This document shows, one piece after another, positions 7,978-16,012 of a stretch of 25,325 nt of DNA (positions within the stretch are counted from its first letter, which is position 1; every line of letters starts with the position of its first letter). A model generated the notes under the pieces. The model was not told where the DNA came from. It saw only the letters and a list, made by a program, of their open reading frames with translations, and did not search any database. Position numbers and translations under genes: made by a program. Source of the stretch: a virus; the IMG/VR virus record IMGVR_UViG_3300033143_001958, positions 1-25,325 of that record; one strand, written 5' to 3'.

Positions 7978-8093
7978 AAGGAGGGTAGAGGCACTGGTGC
8001 CAACGGTTCCCAAGCCCCCGCGTGTGTGGGGTTCTGTGGGGTGTGTAGGGGTGTAGTAAATCTAACAGTTCGACGGTGTGGGTGTTTATTCGT

Positions 8094-8121
8094 TTGACTT
8101 TTGGTGGGGTGCTGTTATTCT
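8094..8121 (+). promoter_or_regulatory. Promoter of the morphogenesis operon
   Basis: TTGACT (8094-8099) is 16 bp from TATTCT (8116-8121). The expected start is at about 8127-8129, on the ATG of the small terminase gene, so the transcript would be leaderless. The sequence TTCGTTTGACT (8089-8099) resembles the palindrome arm at 1487-1498 with one extra T, which may indicate shared control. Confidence 0.6.
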
Positions 8122-8127
8122 GTGATT

Positions 8128-8643
8128 ATGCGAACACAGCTCACAAAAAAACAAAGTATATTTTGCTACCAATACGCCCAATTAGGTAACGCCACCAATG
8201 CCTATATAAACGCGGGATATTCCCAACACGAAAAACGTTCTGTGATTACTAGGAACGCTTCACGGTTGATGGAAAAACCACTAATACAAGCAAAGATTTT
8301 AGAACTACAGGCAGAGCTTGCAAACGATATCATGGTGGATGCTCGAACCGTTGTACAAGAATATGCTAGAATCAGTTTTAGCGATATTAAAGAATTTTAC
8401 GACAAAGATGGTCAGTTGATCCCATTTCATAAACTACCAACCAACCTATCACATGCTATTGCTGCCGTTGAGCATAAAGTGGATAAAGATGGGAAGATAT
8501 ACCCTAGTAAAGTGAAGTTATGGGCAAAACCACAGGCATTACGTGCATTGGGTGACCACCTTGGTCTATTTGTAGCCGAAAACAACTCATCTGATGCCCT
8601 CATTGAAGCGTTTACAAACATGGCGAACCAACTACCCGAATGA
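8128..8643 (+). CDS. terS: Terminase small subunit (Terminase_2 type)
   Basis: This 171-residue protein recognises phage DNA and delivers it to the large terminase subunit. LTKKQSIFCYQYAQLGNATNAYINAGYS (split: a KKQ start, a YAQLGNATNAY helix and a GYS turn) is the N-terminal HTH region of the Terminase_2 family, and the central helices (MEKPLIQAKILELQAEL) form the oligomerisation part. The segment VVQEYARISFSDIKEFYD and the C-terminal KLWAKPQALRALGDHLGLF are typical of the family. I chose ATG at 8128 because a promoter -10 box lies seven bases upstream; the frame opens earlier with a TTG at 8101, which would fall inside the promoter. The large subunit gene overlaps by 4 nt. Confidence 0.88.
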   Translation: MRTQLTKKQSIFCYQYAQLGNATNAYINAGYSQHEKRSVITRNASRLMEKPLIQAKILELQAELANDIMVDARTVVQEYARISFSDIKEFYDKDGQLIPFHKLPTNLSHAIAAVEHKVDKDGKIYPSKVKLWAKPQALRALGDHLGLFVAENNSSDALIEAFTNMANQLPE

Positions 8644-9956
8644 GTGTCCATCTTCTTAAATCGCAACAAAAGAGGTGGTATGACCTCATTGCCCATAAAG
8701 TGCAAATGGATTTAGTGAGTGCTGTTAGTCGTGGTGTGCGGTTCCCTGTTGTTCCTGCGGGTCGTCGTTCGGGTAAAACTGAACGGCTAAAACGTTTTGT
8801 GATCAAACAGGCAATGCTAAACCCTGGTGAACTGTATTTTCTTGCAGCACCAACACGGGATCAAGTTAAAAAAATATTCTGGGATGACGTTAAAAAACTT
8901 TCGTTTTCCTGTATGCACCAACGGCGGCCTTCTGAAAGCGATCTGATTTTATACATGCCCAACGGAACAGAGGTTCATATGATCGGGCTTGATCGACCTG
9001 AACGCCTTGAGGGTGTGCCATGGACCGGTGGCGGTATTGATGAGATTGCAAACATCAAACCAGGGGCATGGGTAGAAAACATATTACCCGCATTGAATAC
9101 CGTCACACCTGACAGACCCGATTACCGTGCGTGGTGTTGGCTGATTGGTGTACCAGAGGGTTTAAATCATTATTACGATATGGCAGAATATGCCAGAACG
9201 TCGGGTGATCCTGATTGGGAACTATTCCACTGGAAATCGTCGGAAATTTTACCACCTGATGTGATCGAAGCAGCAAAACGGGTGATGTCTGTCCAACAGT
9301 TCAGGCAAGAGTTTGAGGCATCGTTTGAGACAGCCAGTGGACGGATTTACAGCGACTATGGGCATGATAATATCACCGGTGCCACCATCGAACCACATGA
9401 GCAAATATGGTGGTGCCATGATCAAAACTATACCCCTATGTCATCGGCTATTTGCGTTAAACGTCTTGACAGTGTACTAATATTAGACGAAATTATTCTA
9501 GAGTCTGCGGTATCGAGGCAAACGGCAGAGGAGTTTGTGGTCAAATACGAAAACCACTTGAACAAACATGTAATAATTTACGGTGATCCCGCAGGGCGGG
9601 CCGGTGAGAAACATGGGCACCCGTCGGATTACATCGAAATCGAAACAGTGTTGAGAAAACATGGGTGGAAGTTCACCCGTAAAGTTAAAAGAAAACACCC
9701 TGCAATTAAAGACAGGCAAAACGCTGTTAGGGCAAAGATTAAAAACGCTGCAGGTGAGGTGTCGTTGTTTGTAAACCCTAACCGTGCTCCATATAGTCAT
9801 AAAGGTTTGAGTGTGGTACAGATGAAAAAAGGTTCAACGTTTCTTGAAGAGGAAACCGAATATCAGCATATCACCACGGCAATCGGTTACATGATTGACC
9901 GTGAATTTCCTATAAACATTACCGGTGCGATACCTTTATCGGTCGGAGGTATTTGA
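8640..9956 (+). CDS. terL: Terminase large subunit
   Basis: This 438-residue protein is the packaging motor: an N-terminal ATPase that drives DNA into the prohead and a C-terminal RNase H-like nuclease that cuts it. Walker A is GRRSGKT (residues 41-47) and Walker B with the catalytic glutamate is GGGIDE (130-135). In the nuclease half, SDYGHD (about 238-243) and IIYGDPAG with an aspartate near 316 supply metal ligands. Length is normal for the family. It starts in the ATGA overlap with the small subunit gene, and its end precedes the portal gene start by one base. Confidence 0.93.
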   Translation: MSVHLLKSQQKRWYDLIAHKVQMDLVSAVSRGVRFPVVPAGRRSGKTERLKRFVIKQAMLNPGELYFLAAPTRDQVKKIFWDDVKKLSFSCMHQRRPSESDLILYMPNGTEVHMIGLDRPERLEGVPWTGGGIDEIANIKPGAWVENILPALNTVTPDRPDYRAWCWLIGVPEGLNHYYDMAEYARTSGDPDWELFHWKSSEILPPDVIEAAKRVMSVQQFRQEFEASFETASGRIYSDYGHDNITGATIEPHEQIWWCHDQNYTPMSSAICVKRLDSVLILDEIILESAVSRQTAEEFVVKYENHLNKHVIIYGDPAGRAGEKHGHPSDYIEIETVLRKHGWKFTRKVKRKHPAIKDRQNAVRAKIKNAAGEVSLFVNPNRAPYSHKGLSVVQMKKGSTFLEEETEYQHITTAIGYMIDREFPINITGAIPLSVGGI

Positions 9957-9957
9957 A

Positions 9958-11319
9958 ATGCCAGTAACTCACCAGCACGACGATTTTGTTAAATTCTCCC
10001 CAATATGGAAAAAAAGCCGTGACGTCACAGAAGGTCAGGAGGCGGTACACGGTGGCGGAGTGCTATACCTGAATACGTTGGTAGATGAAAAGGATGCAGA
10101 CTATAGAGCACGGGTTGATAGGGCTGTTTTCTATGATGCTACAGCGCGAACGATTGAGGGAATGCTCGGCATGTTGTTCAGAAAATCACCTGTTGTAGAA
10201 ATCAACCAGTTTGAAGATTTGTTGAACAACATAGACCTACAAGGTAATGATATCACGCAGTTCCTGAAAAGTGTATCGAAAGAAGCTTTGACCGTTAACC
10301 GGTTTGGGTTGTTGATTGATTATCCTTTCATAGCCGACGGTTCTACTCTTGCCGATGCCCTGAAGGTTGACGCAAGACCTAGTATGAATCTGTATAAAGC
10401 AGAAACCATAATTAACTGGAAGACAATGAGGATCAACGGTAAACAACAACTATCACAGGTTGTGCTTGTCGAAGATGTCACGGTTCCAATGGATGAATTT
10501 CAAGACGACACAGAGAAGCATTATCGTGTATTGGACCTTTTTGAAGGTCACTATCGTGTAAGGGTTTTCGATAAAGATGATACTCAAATTGTACCCGATT
10601 TGTTCCCAACAATGAGTGGTAAGAAGCAAACCACCATCCCTTTCTTTTTCTATCCTACGATTGATCCACAACGTCCAGCACTCCTTGGTCTTGTGAATAT
10701 GAACTTGTCGCATTACCAAACTACAGCAGATTATGAACATGGTTGTCATTTATCAGGGTTACCCACGTTGTTCATTTCTGGTTACACACCTGTTGAGGGT
10801 CATACTGTTTACATTGGTGGCCCAACAGCACAAGCATTACCTGAGTCCGATGCCAAAGCGTATTATGTTGAAGTGGGGAACGATTTTCAAGCATTGCGCG
10901 ACAACCTAAAAGACAAAGAGGCCCGAATGGGTATCCTCGGTAGTCGTATGTTGCAAGAACAAAAGAAGCAGACTGAAGCAGCCGAAACTGCGGGTATCCA
11001 CAGAGCTGGTGAAGTGTCCACACTCTCAGCAATGTCTATCGCACTTTCAACCACCTTCAATGAAGCACTTAGGAGAATGATTGAGTGGGCAGGCGCAACG
11101 AACCCCGAGGTAAACATTGAGCTGAACAGAGATTATGTGCCTGCTACGATGAACTATCAGATGGTTAGTGCATTACTTCAGGCTGTTCAAGCTGGTGAAG
11201 TGTCCAGCCAAGCATTCTTTGAAAACCTCAAGGCTGGTGAATTGTATCCTGAAAATATCGACTACGAAGCAGAGCAAGAACGCATCTCAAGCACACCACC
11301 ACCAACCCCTGATAAATAA
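9958..11319 (+). CDS. Portal protein, DUF4055 family
   Basis: This 453-residue protein forms the dodecameric portal at one head vertex, through which DNA enters and leaves and to which the tail connectors attach. The N-terminal block SPIWKKSRDVTEGQEAVHGG and the following YLNTLVDEKDADYRARVDRA are characteristic of the DUF4055 portal group, as is GMLFRKSP (about residues 73-80). ATG at 9958 is chosen because GGAGG lies eight bases upstream; an in-frame ATG at 9925 would give 11 extra residues inside the terminase gene. Its TAA stop shares a base with the next ATG (TAATG). Confidence 0.88.
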   Translation: MPVTHQHDDFVKFSPIWKKSRDVTEGQEAVHGGGVLYLNTLVDEKDADYRARVDRAVFYDATARTIEGMLGMLFRKSPVVEINQFEDLLNNIDLQGNDITQFLKSVSKEALTVNRFGLLIDYPFIADGSTLADALKVDARPSMNLYKAETIINWKTMRINGKQQLSQVVLVEDVTVPMDEFQDDTEKHYRVLDLFEGHYRVRVFDKDDTQIVPDLFPTMSGKKQTTIPFFFYPTIDPQRPALLGLVNMNLSHYQTTADYEHGCHLSGLPTLFISGYTPVEGHTVYIGGPTAQALPESDAKAYYVEVGNDFQALRDNLKDKEARMGILGSRMLQEQKKQTEAAETAGIHRAGEVSTLSAMSIALSTTFNEALRRMIEWAGATNPEVNIELNRDYVPATMNYQMVSALLQAVQAGEVSSQAFFENLKAGELYPENIDYEAEQERISSTPPPTPDK

Positions 11320-12347
11320 TGCAAGCAAAAGACGTTAACATACAGGACGATTTACTTCGTCACTTCCTCGATTTGATGAAGTTCGGTAATGGTGTTAATC
11401 GTGATGTGGTCACAGAATTAAACGCCATGCAACGCGATATTGTGAAACTACTTGACCAAGGCACCATGACCGAATGGCGCGCCTCACGGTTAAACAGTGT
11501 GCTAGATGATATTGATTCAACTGTTGCGCGATATTATGCAGGAATTGAAAATTCAGTTACTGGTAGCGTTGCAGCTATCCCACCGGTGTCGTCAAATGTC
11601 GCAGTGGGTGCAATATCGGACGCGTTGCAGGGTTCTATGTTTGTGGGTTTACCTTCTGATTCAATACTTGATCGGCTTGCAACGAACACCATGATACAAG
11701 GTGCCCCACAAGCCGCATGGTGGGCGAAGCAGTCCACAGATAGGGCGTTTCGGTTTCAATCTGTTGTCCGTCGTGGTGTGAGTACCGGTTTAGCCAACCC
11801 TCATATTATCAAAGCGGTGAAAGATGAAATCGGTGTCAGTAAACGCCATGCTGAAACACTGGTTCGCACAAGTATTTTGACTGTATCTAATGAGAGTTTA
11901 CTAGCTACATATAAGGCAAACGATTCTGTGATCAAAGGTGTTGAATGGGTAGCCACTCTTGATAGTCGTACCTGTTTACATTGTGCCCCACGCGATGGTT
12001 TAACATGGACACTTGACCGTCGTGGTGTTGGTCATAAAGTATCGTACCGCACTCCACCATTGCATTTCTCTTGCCGTTGCCTGTTGTCACCTATTACCAA
12101 AACATTTAAAGAACTTGGTTTGCCTTATGATGAGCCACCGCCTATAAACCGGTCATCTGTTGGCGGACCTGTTGGCGGTAACATGGATTTTGAAGCGTTC
12201 CTCAAACGACAAGGTAAAGAATTTCAAAAAGAGGTGCTTGGTACACGCCGTTTGAAGATGTGGCGGAATGACGACATTACTTTGCTCGATCTTATAAATA
12301 ATCAGGATCGTGTTTTGACTATTGACGCGATAAAGAAAAAGTTATAA
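11319..12347 (+). CDS. Mu gpF / SPP1 gp7-like minor head protein
   Basis: This 342-residue protein resembles the Mu F-like minor head proteins found directly after the portal gene in many phages, thought to act in head assembly or DNA ejection. The diagnostic region is RTSILTVSNES (about residues 183-193) followed by TLDSRTCLHCAPRDG (about 210-224) and PPLHFSCRCLLSPI (about 245-258), in which paired cysteines and a histidine look like a metal site. The N-terminal half is helical. Start and portal stop overlap as TAATG, indicating translational coupling. Confidence 0.88.
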   Translation: MQAKDVNIQDDLLRHFLDLMKFGNGVNRDVVTELNAMQRDIVKLLDQGTMTEWRASRLNSVLDDIDSTVARYYAGIENSVTGSVAAIPPVSSNVAVGAISDALQGSMFVGLPSDSILDRLATNTMIQGAPQAAWWAKQSTDRAFRFQSVVRRGVSTGLANPHIIKAVKDEIGVSKRHAETLVRTSILTVSNESLLATYKANDSVIKGVEWVATLDSRTCLHCAPRDGLTWTLDRRGVGHKVSYRTPPLHFSCRCLLSPITKTFKELGLPYDEPPPINRSSVGGPVGGNMDFEAFLKRQGKEFQKEVLGTRRLKMWRNDDITLLDLINNQDRVLTIDAIKKKL

Positions 12348-12374
12348 TATTTATATTTAAACCCGTGACGGGTT
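12322..12374 (+). promoter_or_regulatory. Possible internal promoter with a 5' hairpin before the scaffold gene
   Basis: TTGACG (12322-12327) lies 15 bp from TATAAT (12343-12348) or 17 bp from TAATAT (12345-12350), at the end of the minor head gene. A start near 12356 would put the small hairpin AACCCGTGACGGGTT (12360-12374) at the transcript's 5' end, where it could stabilise the scaffold and capsid mRNA. The hairpin could instead be a weak terminator, but no T run follows. Confidence 0.4.
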
Positions 12375-12402
12375 CCATTTAAAACGACGTGAGGTCGATA
12401 AA

Positions 12403-13119
12403 ATGCCTTTAGATTTGATTGTTGATAGTATTGATGGTTTGGGTGATTCCGTGAAGGGGTTATACAAAGAAGTGGATGGTAAATTTCATCTTGACGTTAC
12501 CGGTTTGCCAGATGTTACCGGTTTGAAATCTGCTCTTGATAAAGAACGCATTGGACACCGTGCAGCGTCAAAGCTTGCGAAGGATCTGCAAACAAAGTGG
12601 GTTGGTGTTGATCGCGATGTGGTTCGGGTTATGTTGGATCAAGCCGACACTGATGCAGAATCAAAACTGATTGCCGAGGGTAAAGTGAGTGAAGTCATTG
12701 AGGCACGACTCGCAAAACACCAACAGGCAACACAGACGCAGCTTGATGAAAAAGATACCACCATCAATGGTTTAACTAAAAAGGCACTTGAAAACATTTT
12801 CCGTACCGTCGCAGGTACTGAGGGTGTGCATACATCGGCTATTGATGATATCCTTTTGCGGGGTTCATCTGTCTTTCAGCTTGATGCAAACGGTAACGCC
12901 GTGCAACTTGGTGATGACGGTCATCCGATTTTAGGGGCAGATGGTAAATCATCGTTTTCCCCTGCTGAATGGTTAAAGGGGATGCGAGAATCATCTCCGC
13001 ACTGGTTCCCAGCTAACGACTCAGGGGGTGGCTCTGAGGGTGGTGGGAAACAAAACAGTAGTTTTATAAAAGACCCGATCCAGCGTATTAATAACGCTCG
13101 TGGGGTATCTGATAAATAA
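12403..13119 (+). CDS. Capsid scaffold protein
   Basis: This 238-residue acidic protein sits directly before the major capsid gene, the usual place of a scaffold. It has an N-terminal DGLGDSVKGLYKEVDGKF block, a long charged helical middle (about residues 45-140) likely to form coiled coil, and a C-terminal block SPAEWLKGMRESSPHWFPA followed by a Gly/Ser-rich linker (GGGSEGGG). This pattern is common in phage scaffolding proteins with HK97-fold capsids. GAGGT provides the ribosome binding site. Family assignment rests on pattern and position. Confidence 0.8.
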   Translation: MPLDLIVDSIDGLGDSVKGLYKEVDGKFHLDVTGLPDVTGLKSALDKERIGHRAASKLAKDLQTKWVGVDRDVVRVMLDQADTDAESKLIAEGKVSEVIEARLAKHQQATQTQLDEKDTTINGLTKKALENIFRTVAGTEGVHTSAIDDILLRGSSVFQLDANGNAVQLGDDGHPILGADGKSSFSPAEWLKGMRESSPHWFPANDSGGGSEGGGKQNSSFIKDPIQRINNARGVSDK

Positions 13120-13133
13120 TTGAGGAACAAAAT

Positions 13134-14060
13134 ATGCCGTTAACATTATTAGAAGCATCCAAGCAATCCAATAACCCAATCCAATCGGCAATCATGGAAA
13201 TGTACGCAATGTCAAGCGACATCCTTGCCAATCTCCCGTTTAACACCATTGCAGGTAACGCTCTAAAGTATAACCGTGAAGAGACTTTACCAGGAATCGG
13301 TTTTCGTGGAGTTAACGAAGCTTACACCGAATCAACTGGTATCCTGAATCCGCAAGTTGAGCCTCTTGTCATCGCCGGTGGTGATCTTGATATTGACAAG
13401 TTTATCATTAGCACCATGGGTAATAGCCAACGTGCAGTCCAAGAAATGATGAAAGTAAAAGCACTCTCTCTTGCATGGACATCTGCTTTTGTAAAAGGTG
13501 ATTCTGCTAGTGATCCCCGAAGCTTTGATGGTTTACAAGCTCGGCTCACTGGGAACCAGTTAATCGAAGCTGGTAGCACTGATGGTGGTGACGCTCTTTC
13601 TCTCGCTAAGCTCGATGAAGCAATTGATACATGCGACTCCCCAACCCATATCCTTATGTCAAAAGCAATGCGTAGACGTTTGACTTCTGCAGCACGTCTA
13701 TCCACTGTTGGTGGTTTTATCAGCTTTGAGCTTGGTGCCTTTGGTCGTAGGGTTTACAATTACAATGATCTGCCTATTATGATTGTTGATACCGACAATA
13801 ACGGCGATGACATCCTCGCCTATGATGAGGTTGGTAGTGGTGGTTCTACTGCCACAGCAACTTCAATCTATGTTGTTTCATTTGATCCTGGGCATGTAGG
13901 CGGTATCCAAAATTCAAGCATGGAAGTAACTGACTTAGGTGAACTTCAGACTAAGCCAGCACTGAGAACTCGTGTTGAATGGTATTCTGGACTTTCAGTA
14001 ATGCATGGGAAGGCTGCTGTTCGTCTTCGTGGTATTAAAAGTGCTGCTGTAGTTGTTTAA
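13134..14060 (+). CDS. Major capsid protein (HK97 fold, inferred)
   Basis: This 308-residue protein is the probable main shell protein. Visible features are an N-terminal arm with LLEASKQSNNP, an IMEMYAMSSDILANLPF segment, a T-E-S-T-G-I-L-N-P loop, GGDLDIDKFI and the spine-like helix region around GNSQRAVQEMMKVKALSLAWTSAF (read in two parts), then SKAMRRRLTSAAR and a C-terminal ALRTRVEWYSGL block. The order of scaffold, this gene and a small cement-like gene matches HK97-type heads. A GAGGAAC site lies before ATG. It has no obvious protease gene near it, so scaffold removal may need no phage protease or one outside the window. Confidence 0.87.
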   Translation: MPLTLLEASKQSNNPIQSAIMEMYAMSSDILANLPFNTIAGNALKYNREETLPGIGFRGVNEAYTESTGILNPQVEPLVIAGGDLDIDKFIISTMGNSQRAVQEMMKVKALSLAWTSAFVKGDSASDPRSFDGLQARLTGNQLIEAGSTDGGDALSLAKLDEAIDTCDSPTHILMSKAMRRRLTSAARLSTVGGFISFELGAFGRRVYNYNDLPIMIVDTDNNGDDILAYDEVGSGGSTATATSIYVVSFDPGHVGGIQNSSMEVTDLGELQTKPALRTRVEWYSGLSVMHGKAAVRLRGIKSAAVVV

Positions 14061-14095
14061 TTAACCAAATAATATATAAAATATAGAGGTATAGT

Positions 14096-14560
14096 ATGTC
14101 AGATTTAGGAGTTAAAAAAAGACCACAAGGTATTTTCGACGCAGAGACGGAAATGAAAGACGCAGGAGCTATTACCGCAAGCGCAGCCGCTCTCGTTGAT
14201 GCTTCTGCACAAGTTCTTGATCTCGGCACTGGTCATTTCAAAGGTATGGTGACACTCGATGTTACTGCTCTTGAGATTGCCAGCAATGATGAGATTTATG
14301 ATATTGTTGCTCAGGGAACCAATGTCGCGGCTTTTGCTACAGATACCGATATCTGGGACCTTGCTTCGTTGACTCTTGCAGCATCGCAAGTGAAGCGAAC
14401 CGATGCGAACGGTGACAGTACCACAGGTCGTTACAAGCTGTATATTGATAACGAGCTTGACGGGACATACATGCGTTACATTCGCCTTTATACTATCGTT
14501 GCTGGTACTATCGACACCACTGGTATCAATTACAGCGCATTCCTTTCACCCATTAACTAA
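14096..14560 (+). CDS. Probable capsid cement/decoration protein (Bbp16-like)
   Basis: This 154-residue protein resembles the Bbp16-type capsid cement proteins by its layout: a short start ending in FDAETEMKDAGAIT, a VLDLG strand, alternating strands over the middle (residues about 55-110) and a YMRYIRLYTIVAG segment near the end. It is rich in A, T and D, as virion surface proteins often are. It directly follows the major capsid gene, with AGAGGT before the start. The assignment rests on pattern memory and position; a generic structural protein is the alternative. Confidence 0.65.
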   Translation: MSDLGVKKRPQGIFDAETEMKDAGAITASAAALVDASAQVLDLGTGHFKGMVTLDVTALEIASNDEIYDIVAQGTNVAAFATDTDIWDLASLTLAASQVKRTDANGDSTTGRYKLYIDNELDGTYMRYIRLYTIVAGTIDTTGINYSAFLSPIN

Positions 14561-14594
14561 GGGTAACTAAATCTCTTAATTATAAGGTGATATT

Positions 14595-15245
14595 ATGACA
14601 GCTAGAAAAGTAAGCGTAAACAGGGTGGTCAACGACAATGTCGTTCGCCCAGTGATAGTTGACAAAGACAGTACCGGTGGTAATCCACTGACTACTGGGT
14701 ACGGCAACGGTGTTGTGCCTGCTACCCTTGGAACGACTTGCACAGTTGTTGAACAGGGTGATGGGGCTATTCACAAGACTATATTTACTTGTGTAGCGGT
14801 TCCTGTCTCTATGGCAGATGCGGCAGGTGTTATTCAGCATGGTGGGGTTAAGATTTACGACTTCCCTGCAGGTGTGATTATGACACTGGGAGGCACAGTG
14901 TCAGGTAACATGACTGCTATTGCCCCAATCATCGACAACTTCGATGGTGATGCTGGGGTGGGTACAGTTACGGCAAGCAATAACAACACTTTGGCTGCAA
15001 CTGAACAGGATATAATCCCAACCGCCGCTATTAGTGCAGGTGCTGCTGATAAAATTGCACCTGTGGCACTGAAAACAGCAGCGACTCTACTCACGGAAAG
15101 TGGGGCAACGTGGGTTGATGGAACTTCAACAGATGTAGATATGTTTCTAAATTTCCTGATTGATGATGATAACGCTCACACCGCGACAACCGTGACCTTC
15201 ACGGGTACGATCACGGTAGCGTGGATGAACCTTGGGGACGTGTAA
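14595..15245 (+). CDS. Virion structural protein
   Basis: This 216-residue protein has the low-charge, T/A/G/V-rich composition of phage structural proteins. Its middle part (GGVKIYDFPAGVIMTLGG, then FDGDAGVGTVTASNN and LAATEQDIIPTAAIS) resembles a family of virion proteins encoded just downstream of capsid genes in many phages; its exact role is not known to me. An AAGGTGAT site precedes ATG. Its TAA stop is followed immediately by the next ATG, so the next gene is probably coupled to it. Confidence 0.65.
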   Translation: MTARKVSVNRVVNDNVVRPVIVDKDSTGGNPLTTGYGNGVVPATLGTTCTVVEQGDGAIHKTIFTCVAVPVSMADAAGVIQHGGVKIYDFPAGVIMTLGGTVSGNMTAIAPIIDNFDGDAGVGTVTASNNNTLAATEQDIIPTAAISAGAADKIAPVALKTAATLLTESGATWVDGTSTDVDMFLNFLIDDDNAHTATTVTFTGTITVAWMNLGDV

Positions 15246-15548
15246 ATGCCCAAGACTCAAGTATACAACATAAAAACGGGCGAGTGTAAGCTTGTCCATG
15301 GTGTTGATGCTGGAGAGTATGTTTCGACAGGTGGTTGGTCATATGATCAACCACCTGTTAATCCAGCAATGAAAGCCAACGAACCCTGTCATGCAAACCC
15401 TGTCGACAGTCATGGTGTTGTGTGGTGTTCTGATTTCTACACAAAGAATAAATCAACAACAACAAAAGGTTGTTGGAAACGTAAAAACGGAGTGGATAAG
15501 GCATCATGTAAAGCATATGAGGCTGGTTTCTTTAATTCCGAGGATTAA
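15246..15548 (+). CDS. Small head-module protein with the G-V-V-W / G-x-W-K motif
   Basis: This 100-residue protein begins with VYNIKTGECKLVHGVDAGEY and STGGWS, a pattern I know from small proteins encoded between capsid and connector genes. Residues 54-95 carry a 42-residue motif (D54, GVVW, GCWKRKNGVDK, AYE, F95) which aligns without gaps to residues 50-91 of the protein at 957-1460, with 16 identities. It has six cysteines, unusual for a phage cytoplasmic protein of this size. It starts immediately after the preceding stop. Its biochemical function is unknown. Confidence 0.72.
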   Translation: MPKTQVYNIKTGECKLVHGVDAGEYVSTGGWSYDQPPVNPAMKANEPCHANPVDSHGVVWCSDFYTKNKSTTTKGCWKRKNGVDKASCKAYEAGFFNSED

Positions 15549-15553
15549 TAACC

Positions 15554-16012
15554 ATGGCAACAATAGTGGTGGGTACAAACAGTTATGTGACAGCGGCAGA
15601 ATGCACGACGTATGCCGCTGACCGTTACGGGTATGGTGCGTGGGCTACCGAAACCAACAAGGAGGAGGCTTTAATCTCAGCCACCCAACAACTTGATGTG
15701 TTGTGTGATTGGTACGGTACAAAATCCGACACAGACCAAACTCTTGAGTTCCCTCGCAATTCTGTTGACGCTGATCCAGTACCACAGGCTGTAAAAGATG
15801 CACAATGTGAGATTGCTTTTGCTATTGTGACAACAGGGGCAGTGGTGACGGTTGCCGACGATGCTCTTACCGAATTAAAAGCCGGTTCTGTTACAATGAA
15901 ATTCAAGGCAACATCCCCAAACAACCCTTTAATAAACGATCTTGTCACAAAATTAATGACTCCTTATGGTCGTTGCGGTGGCGGTGGTTCTATTCCTTTG
16001 GTGCGTGACTGA
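15554..16012 (+). CDS. Head-tail adaptor protein (DnaT-like/gp6-like fold)
   Basis: This 152-residue protein matches the head-tail connector group that has been labelled DnaT-like in annotations. Recognisable features are SYVTAAECTTYAADR near the start, the W and E-rich helix around WATETNKEEALISATQQLD, FPRNSVDADPVPQAVKDAQCE in the middle (written in two runs here, FPRNS and VPQAVKDAQCEIA) and a glycine-rich C-terminus. It probably forms the first ring under the portal. It follows the head genes and overlaps the next gene as TGATG. Confidence 0.78.
   Translation: MATIVVGTNSYVTAAECTTYAADRYGYGAWATETNKEEALISATQQLDVLCDWYGTKSDTDQTLEFPRNSVDADPVPQAVKDAQCEIAFAIVTTGAVVTVADDALTELKAGSVTMKFKATSPNNPLINDLVTKLMTPYGRCGGGGSIPLVRD

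Larger units (their letters stand above)
7620..8090. other. Candidate replication origin and control region (non-coding)
   Basis: No convincing gene lies between 7555 and 8127. The stretch holds phased TATCAT repeats, seven TTACCC elements, a C9 tract near 7909-7917, an AT-rich segment (about 7918-7962) and G-rich DNA with runs GGGG, GGGG and GGG (7964-7985). Base bias reverses: by hand count 7661-7800 has about 51 C and 14 G, while 7961-8090 has about 52 G and 19 C. It separates the leftward primase-helicase gene from the rightward terminase genes. These are features expected of a phage origin, but assignment is inference. No clear DnaA box was found. Confidence 0.5.

Noticed and set aside
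9925-9957. Upstream ATG giving the portal protein 11 more residues
   Set aside because: It would overlap the terminase gene and lacks a site as good as the GGAGG before ATG at 9958.
13322-13705. A 127-residue leftward open frame opposite the capsid gene
   Set aside because: It is a shadow frame: the capsid gene on the + strand has coherent structural protein sequence and position, and this frame has none.
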